Origin: Prunella strophiata
Lineage: Eukaryota; Chordata; Aves; Passeriformes; Prunellidae
Assembly (NCBI GenBank): GCA_036583965.1
Contig: JAZBQD010000019.1
Coordinates: forward strand, 558,001 to 622,000
Reading direction: 5' to 3'
Length of the DNA: 64,000 nucleotides
In this document: positions 1-9,991 of the stretch, piece after piece
Numbering within the stretch: the stretch's first letter is position 1
Layout: every line of letters begins with the position of its first letter
The notes under the pieces: generated by a model
Told to the model about the DNA's origin: nothing
The model's input: only the letters and a program-made list of their open reading frames with translations
The model's database searches: none
Translations under genes and position numbers: made by a program

Positions 1-1756
1 TCCCATGAGAAGGAGCTGGATTTGCCCTGTGACCCCCTGGCAGCCTTGCACAAGTCTGGAGCATCCCCAGCTCCGTATGGAATCGGATCCAGAGCAGATT
101 AATCATCCCAATTAGGCTTCAAATGCTGTAATTGGTGTTTCAAAACTCCACACTTAGTGGAAACTTTCAGTTCCTGAGCTGCTCTCTGTCTGTGGGACCA
201 CCCCAGATTCCCCTGGAAAATGGAATGGGAATGTGCTCCAGCTTATTTGGGAGCAGAGTTTGAACATCCCACAATAAATAAGGAGTGAGATGAGGCCCTG
301 AACAACACTAAAAAGCAAATTATTGATTTTTCTCTTATTAAGGGAGCAGCCTCTGCTCTGTGTGCAAGGAACGAGGCAGAGGAGCTGAGAATAACAATGG
401 AATGTGGCCCTGAAATCAAAGATCCCATCAGGAACAGCTCCAGCTAGAGCTGGACCTGCCTGTGCATCTTTATCTCTTTTCCTTCCTTGATTTCAGCTGC
501 TGATTTTATCTCATCATCCATTTTCTCCCTGGTGAATAAGATGCAGAGCTGCTCTCTAAATCAGCACCTTCTTAATGCAGCCTTTTGTGGTGACCACAGC
601 ATTTGGGAAGATCTTGAAGGCCTAATGAGCCTCATCAGCTGAATTATTTTAATTAACAGAGAAACAGGACCAGCCTTTGCCTGAGGGATTTTTTCTCTGA
701 GGTGCTTTTCTCTTTTATAAAAATTTGGAGTTGTAAAAATTGGGTTGTTTGCTCCAAAAATGAAGCAAAGGCTTCCATTTTAGGAGGAAAAATTGAGATA
801 TCAAGTCAGTTTTTAGCGAGACAACTTTTTAATCTTTACCCTATTAAAGGTTTTGGTGTTGGGCAGAAAATCCCATTGAAGTCCTGGAAAAACCCTGCTG
901 GAAAGAGAAATTCCTGCTTGGCTTTGGTCAGAGTGGGCACATCCACCTGTGGAGATGTGGGGTGCTCATCACCACTGCCAAAATCTGGTGTGGAGGGTAA
1001 GATAAAAAAGATTTGGAAATTCCAAATTTTTCCCAAAGTCTCTCAGATACATCCATGGATCCTACACCTGTGGGATAATCAGTGATGCCAAAAACCACTT
1101 CCCATGGAGGTAATTCCACACAAGTTCCTGAGATTTGGGATATCCTGGATTTGGACATCTTCACACCTGGATCTGCTCTCCTTATCCCAATAGAACATTA
1201 CTAATAATTCCAAGATATCCTTTAATTTCTCCTCCCAAACCATCTTTCATTCTCTGAGGCATTAAGAAGAACGGGAACATTGATGAAAACAGGTGTCCAG
1301 TGTCCCAGGTGTCAGTCCAGGCACTGAAAATCCTCCCAGGAGCCGAGCTAATTATGGAAAATCCAGCTAATAAAGGTAAACAGCTTCTCCATGAGTGCTT
1401 CATAAATATCCAGGGAAAGGCAGATGCACCGTCTGGTTATTCCACGGATGAATGCTGGCTGCTGATTGATTACAAAGCTCCAGTCAGGATTTTATCAGCT
1501 CAATAACTCTGTAATCAGTCCCTTATCTCAGTTTTGCCTGATTAAAATTGCTGCACAAGTGGCTGTTCTTTCACACTCTCCTTCCCCGAGGGAATTTTGA
1601 TGGACCACAGCAACGGGAGATGTTTTTAAATGTCCAAGGTTCACTCTGTGAGTTGTCTCCTTTGTGTTTGGAGGTCTGATCTGGATGTAAAATCGGATTG
1701 TGGAGGTGATAAGGGAAGGTGTGCTGACGTCTGTACAAACAATTAATGGGTGAGGG
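1..1756. other. Non-coding stretch, no gene recognised
   Basis: I see no gene, transposon end or tandem repeat here. Several short reading frames overlap on both strands between 700 and 1160, but they have no recognisable domain and their translations look like random sequence. The first 700 bases are AT-rich and look single copy. Conservation cannot be judged without alignment. Confidence 0.5.
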
Positions 1757-2282
1757 TGATGCCTCAGGTTTTGGCTTTTCTATTTTTCAGATTCTGTGCT
1801 GCTTTAGTGTGTGGGTCTGGGCTTCACATCAGGGCATGGTGAGCTCTGTGCACAGAGCAGGGAGACAAAACAATTCCTGCTCCAGCTGGGCACCAAGGAC
1901 AAATGATCCAAATCTCAGCCCAAGAGCACAAACAGTGTGGGCTGAAGAGAGAAAAACAAGCAGGGTGGGAGTGCAGGGGCTAAAGCTGGAATGGGACAAT
2001 GAACTCCAAGGTGCAAATGGAGCAGAGCTGATCCCAGGGAGAGACCCCTGTGCCCGGCCGTGCATTTTGTGCCCATTTTGGTTCATCTTGGGTTCATTTT
2101 GTGCCCATTTTGGTTCCTCTTGGGTTCATTTTGTGCCCATTTTGGTTCATCTTGGGTGCAGCCCTGGCTGGGCTCTGGTGCTGCCCAAGGTGGATCCATG
2201 GAGGAGATCCTTGGAATAAATCCCTGCTTTATTCTTTAACTCCATCCAGCCTCTGTTCTAGGGCAGCCTTCAGAGGGCATCA
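1757..2282 (+). mobile_element. Solo LTR, 4-bp-TSD retroviral family, copy 1
   Basis: This is a long terminal repeat of an endogenous retrovirus, 526 bp, beginning TGATGCCTCAGG and ending GGGCATCA, so the termini form an inverted TGATGC/GCATCA pair. A polyadenylation signal AATAAA lies at 2215-2220, about 65 bases from the end, which sets the orientation as plus. Three further copies occur at 41304, 43832 and 61277. No gag, pol or env sequence adjoins it, so it is a solo LTR. Flanking 4-mers (AGGG and GTGG) do not match, unlike copies 3 and 4, so the target duplication has probably decayed. This copy is ~32 bp longer than the others because it has an extra internal repeat unit. Confidence 0.85.
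2069..2158 (+). repeat. 32-bp tandem repeat inside LTR copy 1
   Basis: A 32-bp unit starting GTGCCCATTTTGGTTC is repeated at 2069, 2101 and 2133, the last unit being partial. The unit sits about 310-400 bases into the LTR, upstream of the polyadenylation signal. LTR copies 2, 3 and 4 carry one unit less, which accounts almost exactly for the length difference. Repeat number therefore varies within the family. Confidence 0.85.
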
Positions 2283-3195
2283 GTGGTACAGAGTCCCTTT
2301 GTCACACACTTCCCAATTAATTGGACATTATTAATTAAACCATGACACAAAGCATCTGAGGGCAGCTCATGTCACCTCCTGTTAGCACCAAGCCTCAGAA
2401 AAAGGAAAACCTGGGACTGGGAAGGAGGCAGATTCCAGGTTTCCAGGTCTAAGGCATCTCCACTCTGCCCTTACCATTCAATTTTCCTGCTGATTCCATG
2501 GAATGGGGCAGGAATCCTACCAACAGCCCCAGGCTGTGTTTCTGGATGGGAGCTGCTCTTCCAGACTCTTTCATATTTTTTCCAACCCAACTGACTTTTT
2601 CCCAGGGTTCAGCCAATATTTTGTTCTCCATCCAAACCTGCTCCTGAAGCAATTCCCGAATTCCTCTTCCATCTTTTCTCGGGGTTTTGCTGTTTCAAGG
2701 TCACGAGAATTCACTCTGCTGCAGTGCTGGTAATTTATTCACTCTGAGGATTTTTAGAGCAGAGGATTTGAATAAAGTTAAAAATTCCACCCCTTTTTCT
2801 GTAGCACTTTATTAGAACTGAATCCGCACCTGAGCATTCCCGTGTTTTTTTTCTTTTTTTCCCCCCCAATTTAATGCAGCTCTCCCTTTCTCAGGCAGTT
2901 TCATATTCCTCCAAAGACAGGAATGGAAAGTATCAAACCCCAGAGAAATTCAGGAGCTGTCATAATTGGGAGAGGGATTAAAATATTGCTGGATCTAACC
3001 TGATTGCTCCACGAGGTTCTTGGAATTTGCTGCTCTGGAAGTTGCTGCTGCTCAAACCAAGAGACAGAAAGGGAAACTCAACTTTGATTCCAAAAACATA
3101 TGACAGGAAAGGCTTTTCCTGGGAAAAACCTTGGACATGAGAAATGAGGGGAGTATCTGAATTGACAGTCAAGTAAAAACTGGTGTTTTTTTCAG
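2283..3195. other. Non-coding stretch, no gene recognised
   Basis: I see nothing supportable here beyond a short T/C-rich tract near 2845-2872. The short reading frames on both strands have no recognisable similarity. Confidence 0.5.
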
Positions 3196-3306
3196 GTTAA
3201 AAAATACTAAAAATTTAAAATCTGAAGATAGTTTTTTTGATAATTTTTAAAAATTATCATTTTTTAATCAAATATTATTATTAATTTTAAAAAATATTTT
3301 AAAAGG
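3196..3306. repeat. AT-rich low-complexity block with 22-bp palindrome
   Basis: The block is almost entirely A and T. It contains a perfect 22-bp palindrome at 3238-3259, centred between 3248 and 3249 on TTTTT/AAAAA, with TGATAA on one arm and TTATCA on the other. It could extrude as a small hairpin or cruciform. No function is implied by sequence alone. Confidence 0.75.
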
Positions 3307-3842
3307 TCTTGTTTTAATTCCAACACTTAATTTGGAGGGCAGGAACAACACGATAAATAAATGGCATTTTCCTCACATTTTGCCTGGAATTGAAGCAGTG
3401 AGGGTTTTACAAGGAGATAATTTCCTTGAGCTCTTTGAAGTTTTTCAAGCTGTCTGAGAAAATCCATGGAATGCCCTGAAATCTGGGTGCCTCTTTCCAG
3501 GGAATTCTGTCTTTGTAGGGCACTGACAGGCAATGAGCCAACATTCCCAAAGTCTGGTGGAACCATCACCTTCCAAAAGATTTTTTTCTACTTCCATTTC
3601 ACCAAAAACTTGAATTTTTTGATCTCTCAGCCAGTGCCAGGCATGATGTCCCAGACAGACCTTCCTGCCATGTTTTCCATGGATTTTGGGTCAGAATTCC
3701 AAGGCAGGTGGGATAATTTACAAAGATCAGCCTTCAGAACACCCACAACTCTTTCTGGCCTCAGTTCCTGCTCCAGGAGAGCTTACAGACCTCTTCCCTT
3801 CACACTCCCTCACTTGGAGGTGTTCCCTGTGCCTTGTGGGAT
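3307..3842. other. Non-coding stretch, no gene recognised
   Basis: A 136-codon open frame starts at 3466 on the plus strand and runs into the adjoining CR1. It has no recognisable domain and I treat it as chance. Nothing else is supportable. Confidence 0.45.
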
Positions 3843-3887
3843 GTCATGGAATGGTTTGGGTGGGAAGGGACCTTAAATCCCATCCCA
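3843..3887 (-). mobile_element. CR1 LINE 3' end fragment
   Basis: The plus strand reads GGAATGGTTTGGGTGGGAAGG, the reverse complement of the CR1 3' terminus. Only about 45 bases remain before an unrelated repeat unit begins at 3892. Confidence 0.75.
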
Positions 3888-3891
3888 ACCC

Positions 3892-4149
3892 CAATCAAAG
3901 ATTCCTCGAGGTCTCAGTCATTGGTTTGGGTTGAAGGAATCTGTTGCTTTGAGGTTCTCCTCCCTGGTGCTGGCAGTGGGAACAGCATTTCCAGCTGCTC
4001 TTCCCAGTCATTCCCAGACTGGAGTGAGGTGTGGCAGGCACAGGGAGGAGGTGTCATTGGGATATTGTCCTCCAGGAAAACCTTCCTGACACCTTTGAAG
4101 GTGCTCTCATATTCCTTTTTATAAATAAATGGAGTATTTTCCCTAATCC
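3892..4149 (-). repeat. Unidentified dispersed repeat unit, copy 1 (inverted partner at 56691)
   Basis: These ~258 bases match, in reverse complement, the segment 56691-56982. Landmarks in the minus-strand sense include ATTTATTTATAAAAAGGA, CAATATCCCAATGACACCTC, CTGTTCCCACTGCCAGCACC and GAGACCTCGAGGAATC. Both copies follow directly after a CR1 3' tail. This copy lacks about 36 bases present in the other, and the missing part is bounded by a repeated CAGG, which suggests a slippage or microhomology deletion. Near its distal end the unit itself has a CR1-like 'TTCAACCCAAACCAATGA' word, so it may be a CR1-tailed non-autonomous element or simply part of an old duplication. Confidence 0.75.
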
Positions 4150-4150
4150 C

Positions 4151-4292
4151 TCATGGAATCCCAGAATCCCAGACTGGTTTGGGTGGGAAAGGACCTCCAA
4201 ACCCATCTCATTCCACCCCTGCCAAGGCAGGGACACCTCTCACTATCCCAGGTTGCTCCAAATCCCTTGAACACTTCCAGGGATGGGACATC
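4151..4292 (-). mobile_element. CR1 LINE 3' end fragment
   Basis: The plus strand carries TCATGGAATCCCAGAATCCC, TGGTTTGGGTGGGAAAGGACC and CTATCCCAGGTTGCTCCAAA, the reverse complement of the CR1 3' UTR. It is joined directly to the dispersed repeat unit at 3892-4149, an arrangement repeated at 56589-56982. Confidence 0.85.
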
Positions 4293-6394
4293 CACAAGAA
4301 GCTTGACATTCCATGACATTTCTCTCCACTGGTGTTGGGCTCCTCAGCTGCTCCATAAATGGGAAACATGGATTTGGGAGATCAGCAGAGCTCCCATCAG
4401 CCCAGAGAAAGGGGCTGATTTACCCCAGCTGTGGTTTTCTCCCTGGATATTTATCCTTAATGATCTGGGGATACAAAAAATGGGAAAAGGTTGAGGCAGC
4501 TTTGTGGATCCCCATCCATCCTTCCCATCTTCCCTGAATTATCCTGGTATTAATCAGGAGGAAAAAGAATACTTAATGATCTTCCTTCTCCCATTCATTT
4601 ATTAGCTGATTAATTCAGTCCCACAGAAGGCGTGGAACATTTCTCCTGGAAAAATGAAAGGCCTTGGATGTGGCTGAGGAATTTTTGCTCGCTCTTATAT
4701 TAAATTTATAAACAGCTTTTCCAAATATTTGCAGCAAAGTGTTCTTACAACAACATTATCTTACCTCCTCCTGGGGTTAAGGGTTGCAGCCACTGGGAAA
4801 AGAGGATGGATGTAAAAATGTGGAGATTTTATGGAGGAAAACAAAGGATTTAAATAGCTCCTATTTTTTTTTTTTTTTTTAATTGTTCTTTCTAAAGCCA
4901 AACCCCCTCAGTTTAATAATAGAGTTCCCTGGCAAAGTGAGTCATGTTCTTGGAATTAAATACTGAGCTGATTTTAATGCTCAGGGCTCCTCATTAATTT
5001 AGTTTTAAATGTCCCACATGTTGCAATTTTGGTCAGAAAAATTTACTTAATTTTAAAAAATAATCTGATTAGTAATGTTCCCCAAATGATCCGTTGGGCA
5101 CCTCATCTGGCAATTCCCAGTTTTAAACAAACACAGGATGACCCCATTGTTGTGACCATGATGGAGCAGACTCTAAATTTCAGGTTCATGATTATTTCCA
5201 CATCTGGAATAGCCAATATTATTCTCAAATAAATCCTGTAACTTCATCCCATTTTCCCAGGAAAAAGAAAATTTCAGGATCACGTGAGTCAGGAATTTTG
5301 GGATGTTGCTCAGCTGCAGGTTTGGAATGAGGCACGGAATTTGATGCTATATTTTATAACATTTTCCAGGGATTTGCACACCAAATAAAAACAGAAAATC
5401 TTTGTTGGAATTGTGGTTAGAAGGAATTTTGGAGTTGGAAGGAATTGTGTTTTTTTTCCCCTGTTTTTTTTTTTTCCAAGTTTTAATTGGAAATAGCTGA
5501 AACAACAATTAACACACATTGCCTAAAATTTAGCTTGAGAATATTAAACTATTAAGTCCCAGTTTAACATTTGGTTTTTCCTCAAATGGAAGGGGAAAAT
5601 ACACTTCCATATTTTTATTAATTTGGAATTTGATTGTTGGTTAAATAAACGTGAATTTCCAGGTCTGCAGCTGGTGTAGCAGAAAAGATGGAATTGCTCC
5701 TGATGGGGTTTGGGATTTTTCCGTGTCCCAAGGAAAAGGCATGAACCCTGTACTACCCCAGCCCTGATAAAAGTTATCATTTTAATCAGATTTTGAGGAA
5801 AAAAAACAATGCCTGAGAGCAAGAATTAAGATTTGAGTTTTTAAATATAAAGTAGAAAAAAAAAAAAATAGCCTCCATGTCCTCAAGACAAACTGATAAA
5901 GCACGGGAAGAGAAGGAATAATTAGGGATAAACTTCCCAGAAATCTGCATGTCATCTGCATAAAAACAGATCTCTGATCCATATATTGAGATTTCCCTGA
6001 GTCAAAGGGAGCAGGGAGGGAATGAAGATGAGCACAGAGGGATAAAGATGAGCCCAGGGAGATAAAGATGAGCCCAGGCAGGAGCCCTGAGGGCATCAGA
6101 GGGATCTGCTCAGGGAAATTGGGGTGGATCAACAAAAATGTGGGAATGTGAGGGATGTAAGGAGAAGAGGTGGTGAGGAGTTCAGGATTGGGCTGCTCAT
6201 GGCTGGATTCTCAGGAAGGTTCTCAGCCAGGGGTTTCCTATAAATCACAGAGTAGGGAATCCATCAGGAGTGGGGTAAAAATAAAACAATTAAGTTCTCC
6301 TGGTAAATGATTCCTTTCTATCCATCCTTCCTGTTCCTGGAGCAGGGAATAAAGGGAGAAGGGAGTTGAAGTGGAAGTGGGGAAGGTTTTGGAG
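4293..6394. other. Non-coding stretch, no gene recognised
   Basis: This 2.1-kb stretch contains a 17-base T tract near 4864-4880, T-rich runs near 5450-5475 and an A tract near 5856-5869. A short threefold ~21-bp repeat (GATAAAGATGAGCCCAGG-like) lies at about 6023-6075. Reading frames of 90-117 codons on the minus strand (5544-6135) have no recognisable domain. Confidence 0.45.
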
Positions 6395-6894
6395 AGTCAT
6401 CCATGGGAGGAGAGGCTGAGGGAGCTGGGAAGGGGCTGGAGAATTCCTGAGGAGCTGGGAAGGGACTGGAGAATTCCTGAGGGAGCTGGGAAGGGGCTGG
6501 AGAATTCCTGAGGAGCTGGGCAGGGGCTGAGCCTGGAGCAGAGGAGGCTCAGGGGGCCCTTGTGGCTCTGCACAGCTCCTGCCAGGAGGGCACAGCCGGG
6601 GGGTCGGGCTCTGCTCCAGGGAACAGGGACAGGAGCAGAGGGAACGGCCTCAGGCTGGGCCAGGGCAGCTCAGGGTGGGCACAGCAGCAATTTCCCCATG
6701 GAAAGGGGGCTCAGGCCTTGGCAGGGGCTGCCCAGGGAGCTTTGGAGTGCCCATCCCTGGAGATGTCCCAGGAATTTCTGGAGTTGGCACTCAGAGCTCT
6801 GGGCTGGGGACAAGGTGGGAATCAATCAAAAGCTGGTTTGATGACCTTGGAAGACTTTTCCAACCTCAATGATTCTATTCCATGATTCCATGAT
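6395..6894 (+). mobile_element. CR1 LINE fragment, 3' end intact
   Basis: About 500 bases match the distal CR1 region in order: GAGAGGCTGAGGGAGCTGGG, GAGCCTGGAGCAGAGGAGGC, a central part with CAGGGGCTGCCCAGGGAG, and the terminal ACTTTTCCAACCTCAATGAT followed by ATTCTATTCCATGATTCC. Avian CR1s end in such ATTCTATG-like repeats and are usually 5'-truncated, as here. The insert contains expanded 30-bp units (next entry). Open frames of ~100 codons inside it are remnants without a start or domain. Confidence 0.9.
6421..6533 (+). repeat. 30-bp tandem units within CR1
   Basis: The unit GAGCTGGGAAGGGGCTGGAG plus AATTCCTGAG begins near 6421, 6451, 6482 and 6512, giving three full copies and a partial fourth. 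The same position in the CR1 at 44690-44750 (minus strand) has two or more copies, and the CR1 at 24775-24800 has one. Copy number therefore differs between insertions of this subfamily. Confidence 0.8.
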
Positions 6895-8141
6895 GAGCAA
6901 AGATCCCTGCAGGACCCCTTAGGTCACAAGCTTGAGGAGTTTTCTTCTTTGAGTCTGTCTAAGGAATCATAACTTTAAAATCAGGATTCAGGGAAGCACT
7001 TCAGCATTCCAGGCAGAAAATCCATGTGTAAGTGCTTTGCTGGTTCAGGGCTAAATTAATTTGTAATGATTTTATTAACAATGCCTTGTACATAATTTCT
7101 GCATTAAACTCTAAACACCGGGTTTGATGAATTCAAACAATTAGCCTGTGCATCAACAGCATTCATTAAAATTAATTATTACCTGCTCACTTTTTATGAA
7201 TGGGCTGGACTGTGGGCAGATTGCTCAGCTGGAGTAAGTCAGGAATATTCCAGGAGTGGGAGGGAATTAATTTAAACCCTAAGAATCTGAGAGGAAAATC
7301 TCTGGTCCATGTGGATCCCAGATTAAAGTAGGAACCAAATTTGTTGGCTGGCATCTGAAATAAGCTGGAAACAAAAAAAAAAAAAAAAAAAGCAGGTGTT
7401 CAAAGCATCGTGCTGGGGGTTTAATGGGTTCATCTCCTAGCTCCAGCAAAGCCAGGCTTTAGCAGGAAAAGCCAGGATCTCACTGGAAAATGAAATGGGA
7501 ATTTCAAGAATTACTGCTGATATTTGTAATTTATTAAGTGTCTGGAAGGGAGAGCTCAGTGGAAAGGGGATTTGCACTAAGTCCCACCTCACTCTCAGGG
7601 GGTACTCCTAAACCTAGACCTAAACCTAGACCTAAACCTGGAGACACCTCTCTAACCCCTGTCTTAATTTGGACATATAATATTTTATAATTCCATTCAC
7701 AAACTCCATCTTCCAGCTACTTCTCCTTCCCACACGCTGATATTCCCTCCGGAAGTCAGCTCCAGGATTTTCCAATTTCTAGCCCCGTTCAAACACCAAT
7801 AATTCTTGTCTCAGCATTTTTCTTTATGTTAAAAACTCAATTCCCTCCTGTTTTGGGTTGGATTTTGTTTTGTTTCCTTTCCCTCCTGGATACATTAATG
7901 AATATTCATTTCCCTTTCATTTCTCAACACCCAATATCCAAATAACTTGAGAATGGATGGATTTTCCATGTGTGCTCTGGTCCCAGGGAAGGCTTCCAAG
8001 CATTTCCAGAGCCTTTTGGTTCAACAACAGGAAATATTCCTGATTGAACTCACTGGGAATTTGGCCTAATTAACCTAATTAAGAGAGGGAAATTATCCTC
8101 AGAATGCCATCACCCACCAGACTTTGCCATGGGATGATCCC
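6895..8141. other. Non-coding stretch, no gene recognised
   Basis: This AT-rich single-copy-looking DNA contains a 19-A tract at 7373-7391 and a short CCTAAA/CCTAGA repeat at 7606-7640. I see no exon or promoter signature that I can support. Confidence 0.45.
7606..7640. repeat. Short telomere-like CCTAAA/CCTAGA repeat
   Basis: The 12-bp period CCTAAACCTAGA repeats about 2.5 times. It resembles degenerate vertebrate telomeric hexamers (CCCTAA) with one C missing and alternate T/G. It is too short to be called an interstitial telomere. Confidence 0.5.
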
Positions 8142-8272
8142 AGAGCTCCAGGGGTGTTTGGACAACGCTCTCAGGGATAGGGTGGAATTGTTGGGGTGTC
8201 TTGGGCAGGGCCAGAACTGGGACTGGATGATCCTTGTGGAATTCCCAATCCAGAATATTCCATGATTCTCTC
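8142..8272 (+). mobile_element. CR1 LINE 3' end, GTTTGGACAACGCTCTC-type subfamily
   Basis: The order GAGCTCCAGGGGTGTTTGGA, CTCTCAGGGATAGGGTGG, GGACTGGATGATCCTTGTGG and AGAATATTCCATGATTCT matches the 3' UTR of a CR1 subfamily distinct from the 'CCATGGGCAGGGACACC' type that dominates the window. A 5'-truncated relative lies at 21913-21970. Confidence 0.8.
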
Positions 8273-8448
8273 ATCACCTCTGCAGTGCCAAATGGTCTCG
8301 TTCTTGATGGTGGATGACCAGGAATCTTGAGGGTTCCCCATTATCTGCTGGAATATCCAGCATGGAACTTCACCCAACCCCCAAATCCCATCAGAGTGGG
8401 GGTTTGGAGAGAGCAAATTGTGGAATGTAGGGCTGGGGATTAGAAGAA

Positions 8449-8821
8449 GGAAAAGCAGGAATAATTTGGATATTGGCATGGAAAAGAAACAAGCAGGGGA
8501 AGTGAAGAGTTGAGGAACACCTGAGCAGAATATGAGGAAGGAAAAGAAGAAATATTTTGGATATTGACACTGAAGAGACATAATCAGAGATGTGACGGGT
8601 TGAGGAACCCCGGAGGAACTGAGGAATCCCTGATCAGATTGTGGGAAGGAAAAGTAGGAATATTTTGGATATACACACTGAAAAGACAAAACCAGAGATG
8701 TGAGGAGCTGAGGAACCACTGAGCAGAATATGAGGAAGGAAAAACAGGAATATTTTGGATATTGGCTCTGAACAGACAAAACTAGGGCATGTGAGGAACT
8801 GAGGAACCCCTGAGCACATCT
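8449..8821. repeat. Minisatellite, four ~84-108-bp units
   Basis: Units begin with GGAAAAG(A/C/T)AGGAATA at about 8449, 8540, 8648 and 8738. Each contains ATTTTGGATATTG, AGAGATGTGA and GTTGAGGAACCCCTGAGCAG. Unit 2 is longer by about 18 bases through an internal repeat of GAGGAAC. A 202-codon minus-strand frame (8171-8779) runs through the array with a periodic SKIFLLFL-like pattern, but it has no start context or domain and is explained by the repeat. Confidence 0.9.
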
Positions 8822-9598
8822 GGGGCTGGGGAAAATAATCTCTTCCTTAGACCTTGCCTTGGAATCATCTCCTCAAAAACTGCATGACTACAAGGGAAAT
8901 GATTAAAGGAGACCTTGGCTTATGATGTTGACCAAAAAATATCTTAAATTTCCTGTTATTTTTACAGCTTTCTTTGCCTCTGTTGCACCCTCACAGCTTG
9001 GATTTTAATTCCTTTGGGGATGGGAATCTCTTTGTTCCTTGGATCTCCCTGTGCTGCCTGGCACACCAAGTCCTGCTCCCGTTTTTCCACTTCTCTGTGA
9101 TCCCATATTAAAGAGCCCTTTCAGAGCCTGGATCCCAAGAATGTCAAAAATGGGAATGGGAAGGATCTCGTGGCAAAAATCAGGATTCTCAGCAGAACAG
9201 GATGGTCAGATCCCTGCAATCTCCACATGGATAAGGGAAAACAAAGGCTCTGTTTTTAGGGAAATCACTGCTCCTCAGGGATTAAAGGAACATCTGATAA
9301 TATGTACAGATCCAGTCTCTTAAAAATATTCCAATTTTTTTCCTTCTCTCAGAACAAAACTGAGGACCAGGAGCAAGGTTTTACCACTTACAGTTTTACA
9401 GGATTTTACCTTTTGTTGTTTCATAAAATGATTTGGGAAGGTGGGATAGGGAAGAGGGCAGGAAGGGAGGTGGGAATTATCTCAAGGAGCTTCATCCTAA
9501 TGGGAATATTTTCTATATTCCCATTGGGATTCCCTGCTTCCTTTGTCATTGCTCCAGGATTTCATATCAAAGAAAGATAAAGGTGGCTCACAAATTCC
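8822..9598. other. Non-coding stretch, no gene recognised
   Basis: I see nothing supportable here. Short reading frames on the plus strand (9039-9580) overlap one another and have no recognisable similarity. Confidence 0.45.
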
Positions 9599-9718
9599 CC
9601 ATCCCTGGGAAGTGCCCAAGGAAAAGTTGGATGGGGTTTGGAGCACCCTGGGATAGTGGGAGGTGTCCCTGTTCATGGGATGGCTCCTTCCAACCCAAAC
9701 CATTTCATGATTTCATTT
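9599..9718 (+). mobile_element. CR1 LINE 3' end fragment
   Basis: It carries CATCCCTGGGAAGTGCCCAA, GGAGCACCCTGGGATAGTGG, TGTCCCTGTTCATGGGATGG and TTCCAACCCAAACCATTTCA, all in CR1 order, followed by a short ATGATTTCATTT tail. Confidence 0.85.
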
Positions 9719-9948
9719 ACAATCCATAAATTATCTACTCAAATCATTCACTTAAATCCATTTACAACAATTCCACGGATCAGGAGCTGTGTGGAGTTCA
9801 AGGAAGGAGGATTCATGGAAATAAACCTGTGCTAAAAACTTCAGTCCTTGCTCTGTGCCACTCACCAAGGACAATGGAGTGAGATTGATGCAATCCTGGA
9901 ATTCCAACCTCCTTTGGAATTCATCACTTGTTGATCTGCTGCAAAACA

Positions 9949-9991
9949 AGAGGAAACAGCCTCAAGTTGCACCAGGGGATGTTTAGGTTGG
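9949..9991 (+). mobile_element. CR1 LINE, left part split by an LTR
   Basis: GAGGAAACAGCCTCAAGTTG, CACCAGGGGATG and TTTAGGTTGG form the CR1 segment that should continue ATATTAGGAA. It is interrupted at 9992 by an ERVK-like LTR and resumes at 10617. The terminal GGTTGG (9986-9991) is the left copy of the target duplication. Confidence 0.85.

Noticed and set aside
1757..2282. Exon of a cellular gene, because similar peptides appear at four loci
   Set aside because: Shared peptides come from the repeated LTR, which has LTR termini, a polyadenylation signal and target duplications at other copies.
8171..8779. 202-codon minus-strand frame with periodic hydrophobic segments resembling membrane helices
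   Set aside because: The periodicity equals the minisatellite unit and there is no start or conservation evidence.
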